A model generated the notes under the pieces. It was not told the origin of the DNA. It searched no databases and saw only the letters and a program-made list of their open reading frames with translations. A stretch of 38,346 nt of DNA from the NCBI GenBank assembly GCA_945870325.1, contig CAMBRQ010000024.1, positions 1-38,346 of the forward strand, in the 5' to 3' direction. The DNA comes from an uncultured Dorea sp. Its GTDB lineage: Bacteria; Bacillota; Clostridia; Lachnospirales; Lachnospiraceae. Positions within the stretch are counted from its first letter, which is position 1. Every line of letters starts with the position of its first letter. Positions 33,124-38,346 of the stretch are shown here, one piece after another. Made by a program: the position numbers and the translations under genes.

Positions 33124-34049
33124 AGAAGATCGCAACAAGAGAAAGCTACGGTAATGCTTTGGCTGAGTTGGGCAAAGAACATGAAGATGTAGTAGTACTG
33201 GATGCAGACCTGGCAGGGGCTACGAAGACAGGCATATTCAAAAAGGCATTTCCGGAACGTCATATTGACTGCGGAATTGCAGAGGGCAATATGATGAGTG
33301 TTGCAGCAGGAATCGCGACAACAGGAAAAGTACCATTCGCAAGTTCATTTGCAATGTTCGCAGCGGGACGTGCATTCGAGCAGGTACGTAACTCCATCGG
33401 ATACCCGAAATTGAATGTTAAGATTGGCGCAACACATGCCGGAATCTCTGTAGGAGAAGATGGAGCGACCCATCAGTGTAATGAAGATATTGCCCTGATG
33501 AGAACCATCCCGGGAATGGTTGTTATCAATCCTTCTGATGATGTAGAGGCAAAAGCGGCAGTAAAGGCAGCTTATGAACATGTAGGACCTGTGTACCTTC
33601 GTTTTGGAAGGCTTGCAGTTCCGGTGATTAACGATAACGAAGATTATAAGTTCGAACTTGGCAAGGCAATCACTCTGCGTGAAGGAACGGACGTTGCGAT
33701 TATCGCAACCGGTCTTCCGGTATCTGAGTCCCTGGCAGCAGCAGAGAAACTGGCAGCAGATGGAATCAGTGCAGAAGTAATTAATATTCATACTATCAAG
33801 CCACTGGATGAGGAAGCAATCATCGCAGCAGCGGCTAAGACGGGCAAGATCGTAACGGTAGAAGAGCACTCCGTAATCGGTGGACTTGGAAGTGCTGTAT
33901 GCGATGTGGTTGCAGAGAAAGCACCTGCTAAAGTACTGAAGATTGGTGTGAACGACGTATTTGGCGAGTCAGGCCCGGCAGTACAGTTGATTAAGAAATA
34001 CGGATTAGATGCAGACAGTATCTATGAGAAAGTAAAAGCATTTGTATAA
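33111..34049 (+). CDS. Transketolase, C-terminal subunit
   Basis: The second half of the split transketolase, 312 residues. The pyrimidine-binding domain has ADLAGATKTG and DCGIAEGNMMSVAAGIA with the conserved Glu that activates thiamine. It is followed by the C-terminal domain (VEEHSVIGGLGSAVCD). The ATG lies within the upstream gene at a GTGAAGC site. A terminator at 34072 closes the LacI-controlled unit. Confidence 0.94.
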   Translation: MSEVKKIATRESYGNALAELGKEHEDVVVLDADLAGATKTGIFKKAFPERHIDCGIAEGNMMSVAAGIATTGKVPFASSFAMFAAGRAFEQVRNSIGYPKLNVKIGATHAGISVGEDGATHQCNEDIALMRTIPGMVVINPSDDVEAKAAVKAAYEHVGPVYLRFGRLAVPVINDNEDYKFELGKAITLREGTDVAIIATGLPVSESLAAAEKLAADGISAEVINIHTIKPLDEEAIIAAAAKTGKIVTVEEHSVIGGLGSAVCDVVAEKAPAKVLKIGVNDVFGESGPAVQLIKKYGLDADSIYEKVKAFV

Positions 34050-34071
34050 GAAAATGTTTTGATATGAGAGC

Positions 34072-34112
34072 GGCGTTTTGCGGATGAGGGATCATTCGCA
34101 GAACGCCTTTTT
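34072..34112 (+). terminator. Rho-independent terminator after transketolase
   Basis: GGCGTTTTGCG (34072-34082) pairs with CGCAGAACGCC (34097-34107) over 11 bp with one G-U. Five T follow. Confidence 0.9.
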
Positions 34113-34153
34113 GAACTTCGTGGATAATGTGAATGTGGGAAGAAGGTAGGACA

Positions 34154-34630
34154 ATGAAACAAAGGCTTAGAAGAAAACATCGTGAAAAAGAGAGGTTCTA
34201 TGAGGCAATCAAAGATATTGCCGCGCACCCTGTCGTGCTGCGCATGAAACTCTATCCACATCATGGAACCACCAACTGTTACCAGCACTGTATGAATGTT
34301 GCTTATAACAACTACAGGCTATGCCGATTTCTGCATCTGGATGCCCGTTCGGCGGCAAGAGCCGGGATGCTTCATGACCTTTTCCTATATGACTGGCATA
34401 CCCATGCGGCGCGGACGGGTAAGCATTTCCATGGTCTGACGCATCCTGTGGAGGCTTATCAGAATGCGAAGAAGTTCTTTGCGCTTAATAAAATAGAAAA
34501 AGATATCATCTTGAATCATATGTGGCCGGTTACGTTTTACCGACTTCCGAGAACCAAAGAAGGCTGGATTACGACGCTTACAGACAAGTATTGTGGAGTG
34601 TGTGAGACAAGCCGTCGAAAACGACCGTAA
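34154..34630 (+). CDS. HD-domain phosphohydrolase
   Basis: A 158-residue protein of the HD superfamily of metal-dependent phosphohydrolases. The metal ligands are suggested by YQHCMNVAY (His), MLHDLFLYDWH (HD pair) and ILNHMWP, ending with TLTDKYCGVCE. The substrate is unknown, with nucleotides or RNA as possibilities. The ATG at 34154 is preceded by AAGGTAGGA; an ATG at 34133 lacks a site. It stands alone after the transketolase terminator and before the LysM gene. Confidence 0.82.
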   Translation: MKQRLRRKHREKERFYEAIKDIAAHPVVLRMKLYPHHGTTNCYQHCMNVAYNNYRLCRFLHLDARSAARAGMLHDLFLYDWHTHAARTGKHFHGLTHPVEAYQNAKKFFALNKIEKDIILNHMWPVTFYRLPRTKEGWITTLTDKYCGVCETSRRKRP

Positions 34631-34730
34631 CATGCCGGAAATTTCCTGGGACAAGTCCCACCGATTGATAAAATACGCAGATTCCATATGCTATCATTAG
34701 CAAAAATATAACAAGATGAGGTGAGAGTAT

Positions 34731-35798
34731 ATGGAAAGACAATTTCCCAAAAATGTAAGACAGATAGGAAACGTAAGCGATGAGCCTAAGATATACGTAG
34801 AAGATTATGTGGATATCTATCTGAACCAGTTAAAACAGCAGGCGAAAGAAGAGCCTGCAGGCGTTGTGCTGATCGGTGAATTATTGACGCAGGAAGGACA
34901 GGCTGTGGTATATGTCTCCGGCGCGATACAACTGAAGGATGTTCAGGCTGGCGGCTCGGAGGTTGTAGTAAAAGAAGAGATATTAAAAGAAGCAGAAGAA
35001 GAGAGAAAGAAATATTTCCCATCCGGAGATGTGATTGGATGGTGTCTGATTGAAAGCGGACATCCTATGGGACAGAATCGGGAGATTACAAAGATCCATA
35101 GCAGGTCATTTCCAAAAGAGCATACACTGTTCGTCTGGAAGGATGCCCAGGAGAATGAAGAGATCTACTATGCCTATAAATACGGAGAACTCATGCAGAT
35201 GGGTGGGCATTACATCTATTATGAGAAGAACCCTGCCATGCAGAATTATATGATCTCCACACGCAAGAAGAATGGCGTGACTCCCAGCGAAATGGTTGAG
35301 GATCGAGCTGCAAAGGATTTTCGTAGTGTCGTAAGAGAGAAGATGGAAGACAAGGAGCAGCGGCAGAATTCGAGGCTTGTGTATCTGACAAGCGTGCTGC
35401 TGGTTGTAGTGGTGCTTGCAATCGGTATCTCAACCGTTAATAATTTCGATAAGATGGAGGCTGTCCAGAATTCTCTGGAATCGTTGTCCCAGTCGGTGAA
35501 CCGGACGGAGAGTCAGACCGGAACAGTCAGTGAAGAAGGAGATGCCATAGAGGCGAACGGAACCGTTGAAAATGTGGATACAGCAGATGCCGGCAGCGGA
35601 GGAGCAGTCCCGGAGACATCCACCATTCAGGAGCAATTAAGCGAGGATGATTTCTATATGGTACAGAAAGGTGATACATTGGATAGCATCAGCGTGAAAC
35701 TATATGGAGATACATCTCATGTAGATGCCATTTGCAAGATGAATGGTCTTACAGACGGCAATCTCATCTACATAGGACAAAAATTACTATTACCTTAG
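34731..35798 (+). CDS. LysM-domain membrane protein with MPN-like cytoplasmic domain
   Basis: A 355-residue single-span protein. The N-terminal ~200 residues are cytoplasmic. The pattern VYIxxYVDIYL, GVVLIGELL, VYVSGAIQL, VIGWCLIESGHP and the following beta strands recall an MPN/JAB fold, but the HxHP...SxxD metal set is not intact (GHP is present, the first His is not). One membrane span lies at ~residues 222-242. After a Ser/Glu/Thr-rich spacer, a LysM motif (YMVQKGDTLDSISVKLYGD to LIYIGQKLLLP) ends the protein and would bind peptidoglycan. The ATG is preceded by GAGGTGAGAG. No close neighbour explains its task. Confidence 0.75.
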   Translation: MERQFPKNVRQIGNVSDEPKIYVEDYVDIYLNQLKQQAKEEPAGVVLIGELLTQEGQAVVYVSGAIQLKDVQAGGSEVVVKEEILKEAEEERKKYFPSGDVIGWCLIESGHPMGQNREITKIHSRSFPKEHTLFVWKDAQENEEIYYAYKYGELMQMGGHYIYYEKNPAMQNYMISTRKKNGVTPSEMVEDRAAKDFRSVVREKMEDKEQRQNSRLVYLTSVLLVVVVLAIGISTVNNFDKMEAVQNSLESLSQSVNRTESQTGTVSEEGDAIEANGTVENVDTADAGSGGAVPETSTIQEQLSEDDFYMVQKGDTLDSISVKLYGDTSHVDAICKMNGLTDGNLIYIGQKLLLP

Positions 35799-35807
35799 GG
35801 GAAATTG

Positions 35808-35816
35808 TGGTATAAT
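35808..35816 (+). promoter_or_regulatory. Extended -10 promoter before the propeller-like gene
   Basis: TGGTATAAT combines a TGn extension with a perfect TATAAT, 34 nt before the next start codon. No clear -35 is seen. Confidence 0.5.
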
Positions 35817-35849
35817 CAGCACAAATGAAAAACAACAAAGGGGAGACGG

Positions 35850-37103
35850 ATGATACAGCGAAAGAATAAAAACCTTCATGTTGTCAGAGACCAGAAAGAC
35901 TTAACGGACAAGATCGTAGAAGATATTATCAAAGAATTGAATAGTGAAGATGGTACAGCGAATGACCTGGAGGAGCAGATCAAGAAGCATAAGGCTGAGC
36001 GAAGGCGCAGAATTGTGATTATCACGGCAGTGGTGCTTGCGGCTGCAATTGGTGTATATCTTCTGGTTAATCTCCAGACCTATAGCCAGGCGAGGACGAC
36101 AGAGGTGTATGCCAGCGAAGGCGCAGCGAATAATAACTACGCTCAATTCGCGAAAGGCGTGTTAAAATACAGTCGTGATGGCATTTCCTATCTAGATCAG
36201 AAGGGAGAGGAGAGGTGGAACCACTCTTACCAGATTAAGAATCCTTTTGTGGATGTGAGAGAAACATGCGCGGCAGTCGCAGATAAAGGTGGCAATGACA
36301 TCCTGGTGTTTCAGGAGGATGGGATAAAAGGTGAGATTCACACCACGATGCCGATAGAGAAGATCAGTGTGTCGGAACAGGGAATTGTAAGTGCGATTCT
36401 GAAAAATGATTCCTCTGCGAAGATTATGTGTTATGATACTGCGGGCAATATCCTTGTCGAGCACAAGACCTCCCTGACTGGGACGGGCTATCCGCTGGAT
36501 GTGGCTTTGTCTGAGGATGGCGAGATGATGCAGGTGCTTTACCTCTATACACAGGAAGGCAAGATTACTTCCAGAATCGCTTATTATAATTTCGGTGAGG
36601 CAGGAGAAGAAGAGACAGATCATCAGGTTGTCGGCAAGGACTGTGAAAATACCATTATGGCATCAGGTTTCTTCCTTAATAAGTCTACTTCCGCGGCGGT
36701 CGGTGATGACTGTCTCGTCATATACCGGGGGGACAAGAAGCCGGAGGAAGTAACAACGATCACGATTGAAAAACAGATTAAGAGTCTGTTCCATAGTGAT
36801 CGGTATATTGGCATGGTTTTGCAAAATGAAGGAAAAGAAGGATATGAATTGCGACTTTATAGTGCCAGCGGCAAGGTGGCTATGTCTGAAGATTTTACAG
36901 GCGACTACGATAATGTAAAGATCTGTGGTCAGCAAGTGATCATGTATGATGGCAAGAAGTGCAGTATCTTCATGCGAAGCGGCATACAGAAATTTGACGG
37001 GGAGATGAACAACAATATATTAGAGATATTCCCGATAGCAGGAGTGAATAAATACATTGTGATGAGTGCAAACGGAATGGAGAAAGTCCGGCTTGTAAAA
37101 TAA
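35850..37103 (+). CDS. Single-span membrane protein with repeat-rich outer domain (DUF5711-like)
   Basis: A 417-residue protein. A charged cytoplasmic N-terminus (residues 1-52, ending in KKHKAERRRR) precedes one membrane span (~53-74). A long extracytoplasmic domain follows, made of repeated beta-strand units (KYSRDGISYLDQKGEERW, DILVFQEDGIKGEI, IMCYDTAGNILVE, YELRLYSASGKVAM), which looks like a beta-propeller. The family resembles DUF5711 proteins of Clostridia (from memory, not checked). The CvpA gene follows 9 nt later, so the two form an operon, probably for the cell envelope. GGGGAGACGG precedes the ATG. Confidence 0.72.
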   Translation: MIQRKNKNLHVVRDQKDLTDKIVEDIIKELNSEDGTANDLEEQIKKHKAERRRRIVIITAVVLAAAIGVYLLVNLQTYSQARTTEVYASEGAANNNYAQFAKGVLKYSRDGISYLDQKGEERWNHSYQIKNPFVDVRETCAAVADKGGNDILVFQEDGIKGEIHTTMPIEKISVSEQGIVSAILKNDSSAKIMCYDTAGNILVEHKTSLTGTGYPLDVALSEDGEMMQVLYLYTQEGKITSRIAYYNFGEAGEEETDHQVVGKDCENTIMASGFFLNKSTSAAVGDDCLVIYRGDKKPEEVTTITIEKQIKSLFHSDRYIGMVLQNEGKEGYELRLYSASGKVAMSEDFTGDYDNVKICGQQVIMYDGKKCSIFMRSGIQKFDGEMNNNILEIFPIAGVNKYIVMSANGMEKVRLVK

Positions 37104-37112
37104 GGAGAACAT

Positions 37113-38027
37113 ATGAATTGGTTATTAATAACGGTTGGCGTGATCTTTCTGATATGTATTGTGGTAGGAATTATTAGGGGAGCAATTAAGATAACGGTGT
37201 CTTTGGCAACAACACTGGTTACACTTGTGCTGGTGTTCTTTCTGACGCCATATGTAGCTGATGCAATCGCGAAATTCACGCCGCTGGATGACATGATTAA
37301 GAGTCAGGTGGTCAGCACGATGGCGAATGCAGCCGTGGGTCAGGTCACTGGAAACGAAGGCGGGATGTCCGCAGAAGGCGTGAGAAAGGCTCTGAACGCG
37401 GCAGGTGTCAGCGAAGAATTATTAGCGCAGTATGGAATTACAATAGATGATATAGTAAATGGCAATATCAGTAAGGACGATCTGGCGCAGTATGGAATAT
37501 CCGGAAGTGTGTTGGATGGCGTAGGTGCCAGCCAGCAGCAGAGCATAGAAGATGTGATAGAGGGAGCGGATATTCCAAGAGATCTGCAGATAGCAGCGAT
37601 CCAGAATGCTGATCTGCCGGAAGTATTCAAGAATCTTCTGTCTGTTAATAATAACAGTGAAGTCTACCAACAGTTGGGAGTGGAGACATTCGCGCAATAT
37701 GTGGGACATTACCTGGCGAAACTGATTGTGAATATTGTGGCATTCCTATGCACATTCGTGCTCATTACTATTATCATAAGAGCAATTGTATTTGCATTGG
37801 ATATTGTATCGGCACTGCCGGGAGTAGGATTCCTCAACCGTCTTGCCGGGGGAATTATGGGAATGGCAGGGGCGCTGATTATTGTCTGGACGCTGTATAT
37901 TATTATCACATTATTATATACAACCTCTATTGGAAAAGAGATGTTCCAGATGATACAGTCGGACAAAATTCTAAGTACATTATACGAATATAATCCTATT
38001 ATGAAACTGGCGACAATTTTTCGATAA
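37113..38027 (+). CDS. CvpA-family membrane protein
   Basis: A 304-residue membrane protein. The CvpA-type opening (LLITVGVIFLICIVVGIIRG, then a second span ending in FFLTPYVAD) is split from the last two spans (~residues 205-230 and 245-275) by a ~150-residue polar insert. The insert contains AEGVRKALNAAGVSEELLAQYGI and two copies of an (A)QYGI-containing turn (LLAQYGITIDDIVNG, DLAQYGISGSVLDG). CvpA proteins are linked to colicin V export and envelope homeostasis. AAGGAGA precedes the ATG. It ends 16 nt before a promoter and terminator region. Confidence 0.8.
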   Translation: MNWLLITVGVIFLICIVVGIIRGAIKITVSLATTLVTLVLVFFLTPYVADAIAKFTPLDDMIKSQVVSTMANAAVGQVTGNEGGMSAEGVRKALNAAGVSEELLAQYGITIDDIVNGNISKDDLAQYGISGSVLDGVGASQQQSIEDVIEGADIPRDLQIAAIQNADLPEVFKNLLSVNNNSEVYQQLGVETFAQYVGHYLAKLIVNIVAFLCTFVLITIIIRAIVFALDIVSALPGVGFLNRLAGGIMGMAGALIIVWTLYIIITLLYTTSIGKEMFQMIQSDKILSTLYEYNPIMKLATIFR

Positions 38028-38043
38028 AATGTGAGGAAATCCC

Positions 38044-38072
38044 TTGACACATAAAATAAAAGATGATATTAT
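38044..38072 (+). promoter_or_regulatory. First of three promoters before the presumed rRNA operon
   Basis: TTGACA (38044-38049), a 17-nt spacer and TATTAT (38067-38072). The predicted start falls inside the terminator hairpin at 38074, so a transcript from here could itself form the hairpin. Confidence 0.6.
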
Positions 38073-38073
38073 A

Positions 38074-38105
38074 AAAATCCACCGCGGAAACGTGGTGGAT
38101 TTTTA
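38074..38105 (+). terminator. Rho-independent terminator after the cvpA-like gene
   Basis: A 13-bp stem (AAAATCCACCGCG with CGTGGTGGATTTT) closes a GAAA tetraloop and ends in a T run. Confidence 0.9.
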
Positions 38106-38167
38106 GGCGGAGAAACTTAAGGACAAGTTGAACTGCTTGAAAAAATAAAATGGATATCAAAAAAGTG

Positions 38168-38196
38168 TTGACAAAGATAGAAACATGTGATATTCT
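38168..38196 (+). promoter_or_regulatory. Second promoter before the presumed rRNA operon
   Basis: TTGACA (38168-38173), a 17-nt spacer and TATTCT (38191-38196). It has an AT-rich upstream stretch. Confidence 0.8.
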
Positions 38197-38261
38197 ATAA
38201 AAGTTGTCGCTGGAGTGACAAAAACACTTGAGAACAACGAAAAAATAAATAAAAAAAGTTG

Positions 38262-38290
38262 TTGACAAACGACAAAAGATATGGTAATCT
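38262..38290 (+). promoter_or_regulatory. Third promoter before the presumed rRNA operon
   Basis: TTGACA (38262-38267), a 17-nt spacer and TAATCT (38285-38290). It is preceded by an A-tract typical of an UP element. Confidence 0.85.
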
Positions 38291-38346
38291 AATATGGCTG
38301 TCGAAAATGGCAACAACAAAGAACCTTGATAATTAAACAATAGACA
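38291..38346 (+). other. Leader of a presumed rRNA operon (16S gene outside window)
   Basis: The stretch GAACCTTGATAATTAAACAA near the window end resembles the leader found just before 16S rRNA genes in Clostridia. With the promoters above it suggests an rrn operon. No rRNA sequence proper lies within the window, so this is inferred. Confidence 0.6.

Noticed and set aside
33345-33869. 174-codon minus-strand frame opposite transketolase
   Set aside because: Antisense shadow rich in Cys, Tyr and Arg; no start site and no recognisable domain.
34640-34662. TGGGAC/GTCCCA hairpin as a terminator of the HD gene or a further GGGGAC repeat
   Set aside because: The stem is short, no T run follows, and it lacks the GGGGACGGGGG core.

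Overview
The window is a low-to-moderate GC Firmicutes chromosome segment. The most likely source is the family Lachnospiraceae (Clostridia), on the basis of EF-Tu, the cca/cotS/pgm order, the sporulation cluster yabO-yabP-yabQ-divIC-spoIIE-tilS-hpt-ftsH, dnaX-ybaB-recR, a split transketolase, and AGGAGG-type ribosome binding sites throughout. This is inferred from gene content and order; I cannot name the species.

Layout. (1) 1-410 is the 3' end of tuf with its terminator. (2) About 480-4240 is an AT-rich accessory island. It holds a decayed gene, an N4/N6-type DNA methyltransferase, a Dam-like (D12 class) DNA methyltransferase on the minus strand, and a divergent controller-protein/restriction-endonuclease pair behind a textbook C-box. 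The island is closed on its right side by a degenerate partial copy of the 3' end of tuf (about 4241-4345), so the restriction-modification system is bracketed by tuf and a tuf relic. (3) 4430-10061 holds a D-lyxose isomerase, an ABC-2 ATPase/permease pair, a PfkB sugar kinase with a 15-bp tandem repeat at its 5' end, and an AraC regulator. (4) 10134-14404 holds the CCA-adding enzyme, a CotS-like coat protein and phosphoglucomutase. (5) 14588-21692 holds HU, then RqcP, YabP, YabQ, DivIC, a SpoIIE-type phosphatase without its membrane domain, TilS, HPRT and FtsH. (6) 21728-26474 holds a GH13 amylase, a membrane-anchored HTH protein, a small GPP34-like protein and methionine aminopeptidase (minus strand). 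Two copies of a 191-nt structured element flank this group in opposite orientation. (7) 26475-30136 holds PFK, DnaX, YbaB and RecR. (8) 30234-34049 holds a LacI regulator, then transaldolase and split transketolase behind a promoter with a LacI-type operator. (9) 34154-38027 holds an HD protein, a LysM membrane protein, a propeller-like membrane protein and a CvpA protein. (10) 38028-38346 has three promoters in series and a leader typical of an rRNA operon, whose 16S gene should start just outside the window.

The strongest unexplained signal is the pair of 191-nt elements (23801-23991 and, reversed, 26127-26317). They align without a gap, share a conserved core and conserved ends, and differ mainly in paired positions. 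The 23-25 bp outer stem has almost completely different sequence in the two copies yet stays complementary, and three inner stems also show compensatory changes. This is the pattern of a conserved RNA or single-stranded DNA fold of unknown function. A second dispersed family (GGGGACGGGGG palindromes at 10044, 11473 and 30136) sits at the 3' ends of three genes.
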